This document shows, piece by piece, positions 12,114 through 24,360 of a stretch of 64,000 nucleotides of DNA. Source of the DNA: Cunninghamia lanceolata. Lineage: Eukaryota; Streptophyta; Pinopsida; Cupressales; Cupressaceae. Below the pieces are notes generated by a model that was not told the origin of the DNA, did not search any database, and saw nothing but the letters and a program-made list of their open reading frames with translations. The stretch spans positions 124,001-188,000 of the forward strand of contig BSBN01000763.1 in NCBI GenBank assembly GCA_027924645.1. Reading direction: 5' to 3'. A program made the position numbers and the translations under genes. Position 1 is the stretch's first letter; each line of letters begins with the position of its first letter.

Positions 12114-12800
12114 GTGGATATGCCTAGTTTAGATCCTTCATTGGTGGTACATCACTTGACAGTATATCACAGAGTAAAATTAGTCAAACAAAAGTTGAGA
12201 AAAATGCATCCCAAAATTGCTCTATTGGTCAAAGCAGAATTGGAAAAACTACTAGTAGTTAGCTTCATCAAACCTATAGATTATCTAGAATGGGTGTCGA
12301 ACATTGTTCCAATTTCCAAAGTTACTGGGGGCATCCAAGTTTGTACAGATTTTAGAGACTTGAATAAATCATGTCCTAAAGATGATTTTCCACTACCAAA
12401 CATTGATATCATAGTCGACCTAACAGTAGGAGATGAGATGTTATCCTTAATGGATGGATTTGCTCAATATAACCAAATCAAGATTGTTGAAGAAGATCAA
12501 CATAAGACTGCATTCACATGTTCTTGGGGATTTTATTATTGTAAAGTAATGCATTTTGGTCATAAGAATGCGGGAGAAGCATATCAAAGATCAATGGTTG
12601 TAATCTTTCATGATATGCTTCATAAGACAATGGAAGACCATGTAGATGATATCCTTGGTAAATCATGCACAAGAGAGAGTCATTTATATGTCATTTCCAA
12701 CATCTTTGACCGGTTAGAGGAATACATAGTTCAACTTAATCCAAAAAAGTGTGTATTTGGTGTTACATCTAGAAAACTCTTAGGCTACATTGTCTCTTGA
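12114..12800 (+). pseudogene. Tat-B reverse transcriptase
   Basis: A long intact stretch reads RT motifs in order: LRKMHPKIALLVKAELEKLL, FIKPIDYLEWVSNIVPI, CTDFRDLNKSCPKDDFPLP, then AFTCSWGFYYCKVMHFG, and near the C-end LNPKKCVFGVTS-KLLGYIVS. The catalytic box, normally YVDD, reads HVDD at 12639-12650; a Tyr codon became His. It synthesises element cDNA in intact relatives. The frame stops at 12798; the thumb and connection continue out of frame. It matches Tat-C 46250-46920 closely. Confidence 0.93.
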
Positions 12801-13514
12801 AGAGGTATCAAAGTGGATCCTACTAAAGTCAAAGCTATAGTTGAAATGAAACCACCACATAATCTTAGACAATAGTGTCACCTACAATGAAAACTTCAAT
12901 CTATCAGGAGATTCATAGCATAGCTTGTAGACAAGTGTCAACCCTTTGCACATCTATTGAGAAAAAAATGTAGAATTTTAATGGGATGATAAGTACCAAC
13001 AAGCATTTGATAAATTGAAAGAATATCTTGCAACACCAGCAATTTTGGTACCTCCTATTCAAATAAAACCACTCCTTTTATACATATCAGCCACCTTAGT
13101 AGCATTAGGAGCCTTGTTAGCACAAAATGATGACACTAAAAAGAAAGAGCTATATACTACATTAGTTGTACTCTAGTGGGCTATGAGTTAAACTACACAC
13201 CTATTGAGAAGGCATGTCTTGTCATTGTCTTTGCTTCACAAAAACTTTGACATTATATGCTTAATCATCAAACTAAGCTCATCTTGAAGGTTGACCCACT
13301 AAAGTATCTTCTATCTAAGGCTACATTGAAAGGACACATGCCGAAGTGGATGATGGTTCTAAGTGAGTTTGACATTGAATATGTGGATAGGAAAGATATA
13401 AAAGGACAAGTCATTGCTGATCAATTGGTAGAAGCCCCTATCAAAGTTGATCATCCACTTGTTTTAGAATTTCCAGATGAATCAATCCTTGTCATTGGCT
13501 CCTCTACAAATTAG
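12801..13514 (+). pseudogene. Tat-B RNase H (first)
   Basis: Broken continuation of RT. It carries GIKVDPTKVKAIVEM, then LLLYISATLVALGALLAQND and LNHQTKLILKVDPLKYLLSK, with LSEFDIEYVDRKDIKGQVIADQL near the end (13370-13440). These words match the RT-linked RNase H and tether of gypsy elements and align with Tat-C 46905-47600. Several stops and frameshifts (for example near 12874, 12960 and 13180) make it non-functional. Confidence 0.85.
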
Positions 13515-13811
13515 AACTTATACTTTTATGGATTTTCCACATATCATAGTTCAGGAGCAGGGATCCTCTTTGTCACACCACAAGGAGATTTCATACAAAA
13601 ATCCTATAGTATCTTGTTTCCTTGCGCAAATAACATTGTAGAATATGAAGCACTTATCAAAGGTTTAAGAATGGCTATCCAGTGGAATATCCAAATACTT
13701 GAAGTATATGGAGATTCTAAACTTGTCATACATCGGTTCAATGATAAATATCAAACAAAAGATGACAAGCTACTCCCATATAATATATTGGTCAACACAT
13801 TTAAGAAATGA
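13515..13811 (+). pseudogene. Tat-B second (archaeal-type) RNase H
   Basis: After the tether the frame gives LYFYGFSTYHSSGAGILFVT, then NNIVEYEALIKGLRMAI and LEVYGDSKLVIHRFNDKYQ. This is the order of catalytic blocks (D, E, D) of an additional RNase H. The first Asp, kept as LYFDGS in Tat-C at 47645, is Tyr here. A second, archaeal-type RNase H between the retroviral-type RNase H and integrase marks the Tat lineage of plant gypsy elements (established knowledge). That supports the lineage call. Confidence 0.82.
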
Positions 13812-13859
13812 TTTTCATGAATCCGGTTTGAACAAATATCAAGAATAAATAATAAATCT

Positions 13860-15255
13860 ACCAATGCCATGGATACTATAGGTTCATTAATTGATATTCC
13901 ATCCAATAGTCCACAGTTAGAATTCTTGATCAAGAAACTTTACATTCATGCATTTGATATCTTAGAAAATGAACTTGTATGTGAATTTGTTGGTCCTAAT
14001 ACACCTTGGTACAATGAGATCTATACCTTCCTTCATGACAACATTCTACCACCTAATATTTCACATTCCCAATGCAGAACCTTTATCCTTCATTCATCTT
14101 GTTATACCATTCTCAGAAGACACTTTATCGGAGAACACTCGATGGGATTCTCCTTAGATGTCTTAACGCAGAAGATGCCCAAGCTGCCTTATGTGAGGTA
14201 CATGAGGGTATATACGGTACACACTCTAGTGGTCCTATCTTGGTCAAAAAGTTATTAAGGACTAGATATTATTGACTGACTATGGAGCATGATGTACATC
14301 AAGAAATGTCTTCCTTGTCAAAAACATAGTGATTTGATTCATACACCTACACAAGAATTGCAACCAATCATTACACCATCGCCTTTTCACAATGAGGACT
14401 CAATCTCATTGGTTAGATTCATCCACCTTCATCTAATGGTCATAAGTCCATCATCACCGCCACTAAGTATTTTACAAAGTGGGTTGAAGACATTCCCTTT
14501 ACCTACATCACTGACAAACAAATTTCCAAGTTCATTCTTCATTACATCATTTGTCAATATGATATACCCCAAGCCATTATTACTGGCAATGGTAAACCAT
14601 TCAAAAATCAAGAACTCTACCTCCTTTTCCATCAATTCCATATCTAACACCATTTTTTCACTCCATACTATCCTCAAAGTAATGGTCAAGCTGAGGCTTC
14701 AAACAAAACCATTCTCAAGATTCTAAAGAAAATAGTCAATGAAGTTGGACAGGATTGGCACTTGCAAATCAATCCTGCTTTGTGGGTATATCACACGAGC
14801 ATCTGAACACCTACATGAGACACACCACATTCCCTTGTATTTGGATTTGAAGTTATTTTAACAATTGAGGTTGAGCTCCCCTTCCTAAGGGTATCATTGC
14901 AACGTCTTATTGATGAGGAAGACTACAGAGTTGCCCAGTTACAAGAACTGAAAACACTAGATGAAAGATGTCTTAATGCTCTTAATCATCTCATGGCCTA
15001 TCAAAAAGGTCTTCATCGTAGATACAATAGAGGACTCAAGGAACATAAATTAGATTTTGGTGATCTTGTCCTCAAGGAAAATCAAAAGAACTTCAAAATC
15101 GGGATAGAAAAGGAAAATTTGAGCCTATTTATGGTTAGGCCCCTTGATCATTACTAGACACTATGGGTCTGGAGCATATCAGATTTCTACACTTGAGGGA
15201 CAACCCCTTAAGGAACCCATCAACATAATTCACCTCAAGAGGTTTTATGCCTAAA
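13860..15255 (+). pseudogene. Tat-B integrase (broken)
   Basis: The zinc-binding N-terminus is seen as CEVHEGIYGTHSSG and KKCLPCQKH (14190-14330). The catalytic core follows in shifted frames: SNGHKSIITATKYFTKWVE, QAIITGNGKPFKNQ, YYPQSNGQAEASNKTILKI. The second catalytic Asp, expected before NG, is Gly; the first also appears changed (GLNL). The C-terminus (14897-15157) reads LDERCLNALNHLMAYQKGLH and FGDLVLKENQK. The final block is INIIHLKRFYA with its stop at 15253-15255. In intact relatives the enzyme inserts the cDNA into chromosomes. Confidence 0.88.
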
Positions 15256-15878
15256 CCGTAGGGTATCCCAATTGTATTAGAAAAATCAATCAAACTAGTA
15301 AAGAGAAATAATCCATCCTATGGTGAAAACCACTTCAATGGTGCCTTGGATAAGTATCATGGTGAAAACTTGTTTTACATGCACTATGTGTAGTAGCCTT
15401 GCATCTACCATCTATTAGTTAACCATTTTTTACTTCCACTTTTCTTAATCTAGGTTTCATTCCATCTTTCACAACATCACCCACCTACCATTATGTCATC
15501 CTATCATTGCTTGAAGTATTCACTTAGTGTCATTCCTTTTCTTACCATAACAAGTCATTCATTACACCTACCATAATATCCTAGTCACCTCTACTATATG
15601 CACCCATGTCATAACAAAACCTTATCACTTGGGGGAACATTGCCAATAACTAGTTATGGTTTGGATTGTTCTCCTAGTTTCCATAAGACATTTGGAGGGT
15701 AAGTCTTTAGTATAAGTCTCATGCATTTTACACCAGAATATTCCAAAAAGACCAAAAAATTAAAATATTCCAAAAGAAACACAAAAAAAATCAAATATCC
15801 CAAAAATACAAGAAATAAATTTTACTTCATCCATACCACATTCCATAATAAACTTGTTCACATGGTCATAATAAACAT
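15256..15878 (+). other. Tat-B 3' UTR, first part
   Basis: Non-coding. It contains the third-position copy of the GGTGAAAACC/GTGCC module at 15311-15405, 55 bp after the integrase stop. Further on come C/T-rich sequence and an A-rich stretch (15735-15820). It is cut at 15878 by the solo Copia LTR and resumes at 17916. Confidence 0.7.
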
Positions 15879-17910
15879 TGTTGGAATACAATGGATCACT
15901 GAGAGGGGGGTGAATTAGTGATCTAATAAAACTAGTTCATTCATCAACCCAATATTTGTAAAAACAATTAGTGCCAACATACCAAAGACATAGAAAACAA
16001 TAGAATCATGCAAATGAAACCATGACACAAGATTTAAAGTGGAAAACCCTAAACAGGGAAAAACCACTATCCGGCCTCACCAAAATTATCATTAGGTCTC
16101 ACTGACCAAAATCTCACTGATTACATTTATGCCTCACTAGAAAATGATCTCACTAATCATGCACTGATAGGAACACCTATTCCTTTCAAAAAGAGCTCAC
16201 CAACTCAAGATTTTTCAAGAGCACCAACTCCAAACACAAAACAAGAAGATATACAAAGTACTACTCTATTTACATTAATATCATAGGTTATAGATGAGTT
16301 CTATAACTCTTTTACTCAATCACCCTTCTATGAAGATATTCAAAAATAGTACCATACTCTACCTTTACTCATTATTCAAAGAATAACTCTTCAAGACCAT
16401 TATACATCCAACACAAAAGTACATTTCTTTGGCATCATGGGACAACGCAAAATCTCCTAAACCCAAAAGACATTCATACCTAGATCAAGAAACCCTTCTT
16501 TACATAATACATAATTTTCCTGTCACACAATCTCTCTAGCATACGCATAGCCACTTTACACAAACATATGTACTTGTATCATCATATAAATGCATTTATA
16601 AATTTATAAAGCCAATACGAACAATCATTAAGATAAGGCTCATTATCATACTATAAGAAATGAATCCTTACCATATAAGTTCTGTAGCAATCATTGTACT
16701 CTACCTCAAACATGAAACTCTGCAATGAATCATACTTGAAACTCATATATGTTTTACATCAATCATTATACCCTTCCTCTAAATATTACACCCACTGTCA
16801 TCTTTGATATTTTGTATCAATCGCCATGTCCTACCTCATATCATGTCACTTTTGAGCATCTTTGCAAGGATCTATTTTAAAATATTGTTTGTTATGTATG
16901 CTATCTACACTTTTCATAGACTAAAACAGTGTTTACTTTGATTGTTTCTCTCCATTCAAAGTACATCTCTCTTCACACCTTTACTCTCTCAAACCACACC
17001 AAAAAACCTGAGTCTCTCATCTAGTTTTAGGGTTTAGACATCCAAAAACAATCAAATGAAGAAATAGTCAATTAAACTATTCAAACAACTTCAACGACTA
17101 ACTAGACGGATGAATGCCTGTCAAAAACCTTTCCAGGGAGAATGCCCATTGTCATTTGAAAACTAATTAAATCAACACCATCGATCTTCGACTTCACACC
17201 ATTAATCAATTAAAGGAAGACCATTGATTCAACAATGGCGCCAAATTATAAATCCTTCACTGGATGAAGCTAGTAGCTGCTAGGAGGAGGGGCCAATTGC
17301 CCCATGAGTTTGATGACTTAATTCATCACTTAAGTGGTTGGTAACCTGCTCTAGCAAGTCACCACTAGAATATAACATAAAATACTACCCGTATTAAGTG
17401 TAAACACTTAGTTTTTTAAGAAGAGTTAATCATACTTATGGTTTTGGTTCTATATCACTTGAAAACCCTAATCCTACTAGAGAAGCTCAAGATACATATC
17501 AAGTCTCAACCTTAGTGTGTTGAGTCACAATTAAATCATCTTTGCCTATCACCTCTATTATAGAGTGCTAAGGAAGACATAATGAAAACGTTTGAACCTT
17601 ATTTACATAGATTCTAGATGTTCAGCATATCCCAAAAACTTGTCAAACTCTAAGCCATGAACTAAACAAAACAAGTCCATGTGATCTTAAACCTTCAATG
17701 ATGATGAGGTTACAACTCCTTTGACCTCAATGAAACATCACCAAATGCTGCTCCAAATGACACATACACTGAAGGATAATGACCCTTGGATCATTGTGAC
17801 AAGCTTTATCTTTGACATATCTTTGACAGTCCAATATTATGTTGCTCCATCATCACTTCATCACTAACGACAATGTTCTTTGACATCAATGACAAAACCT
17901 AATGCCAACA
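15879..17910 (-). mobile_element. solo Copia LTR with target duplication
   Basis: On the minus strand the LTR starts TGTTGGCATTAGGTTTTGTC at 17910. It ends at 15879 with CACCCCCCTCTCAGTGATCC and a CAACA terminus, and spans 2,032 bp. AACAT flanks it on both sides (15874-15878 and 17911-17915), a perfect 5-bp target duplication, so it is complete. A GTGG...CCCTGTTTAGGG...CCAC hairpin (16039-16066) matches the one in the LTRs at 48948 and 62280. No internal region or partner LTR is present, so it is a solo LTR left by LTR-LTR recombination. Confidence 0.9.
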
Positions 17911-17915
17911 AACAT

Positions 17916-18931
17916 TACATTCACATTTCACCCATCTCACAATAAAACACTTGACAATCAAGAAAGACCAAACATTCATTCAAAACATTGTACTTTCACC
18001 AAAATCACAAGCATTAGTCTACATGTCAAAATGATATCCAATCACTTTACTGATTGCCACATCATTCAATAACAAACAACAATCATCATCTAGCCTCATC
18101 TAGGGATATATCGTTCCCATCATCAAGCACCTATCCAAACATCATCCAACTCTTTGGCAAGAGATATAATGGCTACATGACTTGTGTCATTATTTGGTCT
18201 TTTGTTTTTTATTTTTATCTGTTTTATCTCCTTCTCATGCTTCATCAACACCACCTAGATCCATTCACATCTTGGTGTGTTACGATTAGTAGAGAATGGG
18301 GCATAGCATTTTGCGTGTTTGTTGGATATTCTTGTCACTACAACTAATATTCAGATATTGTGTGTTGTGGAATCTCTTGTCGCATACCAATTGTCCTATG
18401 CATCTAGGGTCATACCTTTTGTGCATTTGGATTTAATTCTCTAAAGATTTATTCCTGACATGCCAAGACAAAGTTGTATTATGTTGAGTATAAGGATACT
18501 CCTTTTTGTTTATAGTGTCAAGTCCATGCAAAGGATACATAAGCCATCCTGGTTCTTTATACCTTGATACATAATATCCTATTGTTATATCAAATTAGGA
18601 CTACTCTACATATTATACCAGCATAATACTACCCTACCTATCCCTCATATCCATAGCCTATCCATTTCCATATCCTATTCTAGAGCATTTTATCTTAAAA
18701 CCATTTCAGCTCATGATTTGATTCTTTTTCGTCCATTCTTTCCATCCTATTTATCCACTTCTAATATTCATTTCTTCACATTTTATCCTAACATTTTGTT
18801 CTTTGATCTATAGCCTAGGTTTTTCATCACCAACCTCCCCTTTTATCCAATATTCATTATTCCCTTTTCTATCACCAACTAGGGAATCTTTTCATTCTTT
18901 GACATGACACCACCTTATAGGACACCATATC
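17916..18931 (+). other. Tat-B 3' UTR, second part
   Basis: Continuation of the UTR after the solo LTR. The stretch 18150-18310 (TTTGGCAAGAGATATAATGG, then GAATGGGGCATAGCA) matches Tat-A 1610-1780, which confirms one family. The 97-codon frame at 18054-18347 is low-complexity and has no counterpart in Tat-A. No gene is supported. Confidence 0.65.
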
Positions 18932-18946
18932 AAAGAGAGACAAAAT
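18932..18946 (+). promoter_or_regulatory. Tat-B polypurine tract
   Basis: AAAGAGAGACAAAAT is the diverged match of Tat-A's AAAGAGGGGCAAAA. The expected LTR start TGTAGAC does not follow. Instead a TTATCAGAGCAGGG word begins, so the 3' LTR of Tat-B is missing or displaced at this junction. Confidence 0.55.
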
Positions 18947-21900
18947 TTATCAGAGCAGGGTTTACAAACACTGGGAACTCTAGGAGTGTGTTTGGGTCAT
19001 GTTGTTAAATGTGTAATTGTGGAATGTTACCACTTTATGTGAAAAATGTATGTTAGTTAATAAGATGTAAGTAGTAACACAAGTGCTTGGTTGACTTATT
19101 TTAAGTTTTAGGTTCATTTTAAACTATAGTTGTTAAATTGTTGTGCGCCCCTATCCCCCTTTTGAATAGCGACTCTATAGTCAAATTAGAATGAACTGAA
19201 TCTAATTGACTAGAAACATAGTATGTTGAACATCTCATTGTAAGTGCAAAATTCCTTGTATCATTTAATCAAGTATTCCTTAGAGGAGTTAGAAGTTGAT
19301 TATTTAAGGGTGTAATTGCCAACGATAATATTTTAACTATATGTGCTAATGTTTTTTTTAAAATTTAATGTGATAGTGGTTTCTTACTTCATTTGATGAA
19401 TCCACTTCCTTACATCTTGTCTAGAGGCCTATTTTGTAATGGAGCTAACCTCTTGGAAACATGATCTAATTGACTTTGCTATAGATAGTACACATTAGTT
19501 TAGGATGTAAACTAAAATATTTAATTAGTGCACCTTGATCATCCTAAAATTGAGTCTAGCTATCCTATCCTTGAATATTTAAATGTTCCTTTAACAAATT
19601 TCTCCTTGTGATATTCTAACTGTTTGTGCCCTTAGCAATTCTTTTAATGTTAGTAGTATTTTTTTTAATTGATGAGTGGAATTGGTTAGGAAAAAGTTAG
19701 ATTAAGGGTGTATAAGGCTTGATTCTAAATAATTAGTTCTAGTGAATTATAAGGTAGGAAATATAAATGTGTCTGAAGCCCTTCAAATAAATAAATGTTA
19801 CTCAAGAAAGATGTGAAGTCTTAGATTTTTTTATCATTCATATGACTTAATGCTTTAGGATAGAGTAATGACAATAGGTAGAGGATATAGTCTAAATATG
19901 TTGAAAGCACATAGAGTGAAGAATGTATAAATATGTATATTTATGCTCTTTTTGAACCGATTAAGATCATGAAACTAGAATTCTTTCTTTTGTTAGTTAT
20001 TATGTGTGGAAAAGTCCTTGTAAATGACAATCATGTGAAGAGTTGAAGCATACTTAGTATAGTGTACCTCCTTGTGTGTTTTATTGTGATCTTTAGCCAA
20101 TAATGAAAAATAAATGTGAAAGGATATTGTCATTCACATTAGTTGATAGTGATGTAGATTACACATAGTGTTAAATTATTTATGCATCCATAAAATAATA
20201 GGGCATGTTGGAGAATAATAAATAGCTTGATATTGTGTTGTTATTGATGCATGCTTGTTTGTCTATTTTTTTAACATATATATAGTGGTCACTCCATCAT
20301 GAATGCTTGGGTACGAACATATATCTTAACATTCTTTGATGACTATGTTCCTAAGAAAAAGGGAGAATTAAGACATAATGTAATACAAATATTGTATTAT
20401 TGTAAGATTTTTCAAACGAAATAGGTTGAATTAAAGATGAAGTAATGAAATAGGTATTTAGTCATCTATGTTTGAGTGTGAAATGAGATAAAAGTTACTA
20501 TTTATAAATTATTTATGAGGAATTAGGTCCTTGAATGAGCTTATTCAACTACAACACATAGTAGGTAATTAAGACATGTATTTCTTCCTTATGTATTTGG
20601 AGGTGTAAGTGACTAAGTTGTTAGAGTTTGAGAGCTGATTTAGGAAATATCTAAGTAACAAAAAAAATAGAGCTAGCAGAAATAATTTGTGTGATATGTA
20701 GAAACTAGTATTTTATGTGATTGTATCTCTAGTCATGATATAGGATATTTAGTACCTCCTTGATTTTTTTTTCATATAAATAACTACTTTTAAGGATAGT
20801 GAGCCTGAATGCATGGTGTGGGTGAGGTGTTTTCCATCTCATACAAAGATATGGGTCTCTTCCTTTAATATTATGTTTGTGATGTTAATGTTTACCTCCC
20901 TCTTTCTATTCCAGTAGATTAAGGGATCAAACATAATTTGGGTGCGCGTGAAAGGGGTGCTCATTGAGAGATTATAAAAATATTATATGACTGTATCTCT
21001 CAATTGACCTTTCCTTTTGTTAAACCATGCTTGTTAGTCTACAGGGAAAGTTTAATTCATGTTATTATATTGTTTCATTGGGTAATGGTCCATAATGCAC
21101 CTTTGTCGAGGGGTACACTCCAAGTTTATTAAGCTTTTGATACTTGCATTAGATATTAGTGTTGGGAAAACTATTTCTAGTATGGTTCCTTTGGATTTTA
21201 ATGCATTAGTGAATTATGGGTTTGAATAGTATCAGGTGTTACCATAATGATAATTTGGACTATATTATACTTATATACTTCTGGACATGCTATAGTTTAG
21301 CGCTAGGCCTTTACATTGATTATAGTGCATGTTTGTTATGGTTAAAGGTATGGGGTTATCCAATGTGATGGTTATCTTACAATAATTTTGAGGTTGAGTC
21401 TACCATACTCTTTCTTCACTTTGGGTGGCTTCTAAAGGCACGATGTGATTTTGTTGGACAAATTTTTTATGAGATGTTAGTTTGCTTCTTTATTTAATTT
21501 ATGAATTTAATGGATTCATTTGTTTCATTAGCTATGAGTCTTTAAATTGTCAACCAGAAATATAAAAATTTTATTCTTATCTTGGGTTACTTAGTGATTA
21601 ATTTTGACATGCTCCCTTGCCTCAGGGATCCATTGGGTTTAAATTTTGAATGGATTTGACATATTATTGCATTGGTGGCCACACTTGAATTTTTTATCTT
21701 TATGATATTTCATTTTGGATTTTAGTTAATATTGGTATCATTTTTTTTTATAGTTATTGTTCCTTTGGAGGCCTTTTCTTAATTGATACTACTAATGTTT
21801 GTGAAGTTTGCATGTATTTAAGATGTCCTTTTTGAGGGGTGGGGGGGGGGAGGGGGGGCAAAATGTTGTTTGGAGGAGAAGGTGGCTTGGGGATTCTTGG

Positions 21901-22710
21901 AGGATTAAGACTTACTATTAAGATTAGTATAGGAAAGTCGAGTTCTTGTCTTTCCTTAGAGTCATATATTTGTATATACCCTCTTCTTACCCTATAACAC
22001 TAGGATACTATGGTATCAACCCTTTTAGGGAAATGAGACTTATTTGACACCATAGGTATTTGGATGTTGATTCTTCCATTGCAACCTAGTTAGCTACGTA
22101 GTCATGAATTCTTGGTTATTTGAAAGCATTTGAGTAGTAATCATACTTATAAATTTTCCTTAAGTAAGCCTCATGTTGCAATTGAGATAGGTCATTATAT
22201 TAATTCTACATATCTCTAGGACATGTAATTTTAGTAAAATAAGTTCTAGAAGCTAATTGAGTGATAGGAATATGTGCTTGACAACTTGATGCATAGGATG
22301 GTTCATAATTTGAATGCTTGATTTAATTATCAATATGATTGATAGTCTAAAGTTAGAAACCTTGTTATATTGCAAGTAATAGTCTAATAATTCTTGTGTT
22401 TTAGTATGCATTGATACAAATTTACTTTATGCATAACTCTTGTGGCACTTCATGGGATAAGTTAGTATTTTGGCATCCTTGCCTAATGTATGTCAGTGTA
22501 GATACTGATGTATTATTTTTGTTTAACATATAAGGAGGTATGGTTGTTTTCATAAGGAAGATGGCATCTAGGGTGCTAAATATTTGTTGGTTATCTTAGT
22601 TACTTAGTTTTTCACAACCTAGATTTGGAAGCTGACTAATATGATGCTTTGTCACTATAGTGAGTTATTCAACCCTCATCTCTTGAGGGATTCCAGGAGG
22701 AAGCCTAATC
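18946..22710 (+). other. AT-rich non-coding region, possible LTR-element interior
   Basis: It opens with TTATCAGAGCAGGG, close to the TGGTATCAGAGC primer site complementary to initiator Met-tRNA. It ends at the polypurine tract of 22712-22724. That pairing would fit the interior of a gypsy element, but no gag or pol words can be read in 3.7 kb. Either the coding region was replaced or the similarity is chance. It contains a G-rich run at 21836-21869. I see no gene. Confidence 0.35.
21836..21869 (+). repeat. poly-G run (G4-capable)
   Basis: About 20 G in two long runs, with GAGGGGT before and GCAAAATG after. On the RNA or DNA plus strand it could form a G-quadruplex. The flank GGGGCAAAATGT resembles the Tat polypurine tract plus LTR start, but TAGAT does not follow. 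The exact run length may be unreliable in assemblies. Confidence 0.6.
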
Positions 22711-22711
22711 A

Positions 22712-22724
22712 TAAGGGGGGAGGA
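22712..22724 (+). promoter_or_regulatory. polypurine tract before a gypsy-type LTR
   Basis: TAAGGGGGGAGGA is followed by TGTGAGACCCG. A purine run of this form and an LTR beginning TGT-A-ACCC are typical of chromovirus-type gypsy elements (established knowledge). The coding region that should precede it is unrecognisable. Confidence 0.5.
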
Positions 22725-24360
22725 TGTGAGACCCGTATTCTATGTACTCTTGTTTATTTGAGATCCTTGATGTTTCTAGAGACATTTTGATGATTATGAT
22801 ACTCAATAATTATGGATGGCACATTTATTTATTGTGTATGGTATTTGATATACTTATGGATGTTATATTTTATGATTCAATTCCATATGATATCCTTTGA
22901 AGAGATTATTTGATTTATGTATTTGTGAATGATGAATTTTATATGATAGTCTATGGTTACTAATAGATTTTTGATAATATGTTATTTATGATGGATATAT
23001 TTTGGCTATATATTGTACTAACACTTCTTGTTGAGTGTACATGTAGAATTATTATGTCAATGGATGATGGCGGTCATTTAGCCACTTTATGTCTTTCTGT
23101 GTGATGTTTGACCTAGGCATGGAGCCCTAAGGTCTATTGGCCATGATGTTAAGAAATATTATTTTTAGTTTTATGTGATAAAATGATTATGTTCTTGTGT
23201 GGGATTTAACCTTGTAATTTTTAAAATGATTTTTAAGTGTTTTTAAGAGGTCTAAGTTGTATTTTATGTTTGAAAAATTGTCTTATGTCTAAGGTACATA
23301 GGTTAGAAGTTTATTTTTGTCATTTATAATATTTTAAAAGGTTTTTAGACCCTCCTTTAATCCCCACTTACAAAAGTGACGAAAATGGGAAGGTGGTTGG
23401 TTGAATTAGTTGGGTGGTTGAGTTAGTTGGGTGGTTGAGTTAGTTTTGGGTAGGAAGTTACTCTTTCCTTCTCTTTAAAAACTCTTCATGGAGTGGGGAT
23501 GACTTGCTCATTTTATGATTTTCATTCAAGGATTCTACCATTAGTGGGATATTGTGATTGAGGTATCATGTTTTCTTTATTAATTAAATATAAATATTAT
23601 ATGTTTTTCTTTATTGATTAAATGTAAATTTTATATGTTTTTCTTTATTGATTAAATATAAATATTATATGTTTTTCTTTATTGGTTAAATGTAAATATT
23701 GTATGTTCTAAATATTATATGTATCCTTTATTTATTAAATGTAAAGGTTGTTTTTCTAAGGGTTGTTGCTTGTGAAATTGGAAAAGCAAACATTTCATTG
23801 TAAATCTTGAAAGAAGCATATTTGTTGCCTTATTTGCATGTCATAAACCTAGATCATCATAGCATGAATTATATTTTTGATTTTTACATTAGATCTGATT
23901 TGAACAACAACAATTAGTCATTTAATAATTATATATTGCATTTAAAATATCTTCATTGCTAGATTTTACAAAAAAGAAATTTTGTATTTTTTAGAAGACA
24001 TAGTTACTATTGAAATTTAGGATTTGCAATTAATATCTTGTTTCAGATTTGCTGCTATCATTTACATTCTTAAATCTGATTTCAATTTGTTGTACCTCAT
24101 GCCATATGTCATCTTTCCTTAAAAATTGAAAGAAGGAACATATTTTTTAAGGGTTTTGTTGTGGTTTATGAATAGGTGCTTTACTTTGTGTTGTGTGATG
24201 TTCTTTATGTGTTTTATAGGGGAGTTGACCCCCTCTTGTATAGAGGAGTCTTGGTCCTCCATGTACAGGGGTTTGAGTGGGAGTAGCTCCCTCACATTGG
24301 GGCTTTTCATTTTAGAATATGAGTATTTCATTCAGGTAATGGCCACTACCGGGGTATGAG
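22725..24360 (+). repeat. probable gypsy LTR, end not resolved
   Basis: It begins TGTGAGACCCGTATTC after the polypurine tract. Inside are a 17-bp triple repeat (about 23395-23450, GTTGGGTGGTTGAGTTA) and a 34-bp AT-rich tandem array (23573-23740). No partner LTR with the same start was found in the window, and I could not place its right end; 24360 is only a convenient limit. Confidence 0.35.
23573..23740 (+). repeat. 34-bp tandem repeat
   Basis: Four consecutive units of 34 bp start with TTCTTTATT-ATTAAATATA and end in ATATGTTT, spanning 23573-23708. A shorter diverged fifth follows to about 23740. The array is AT-rich and has no coding potential. Confidence 0.85.
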
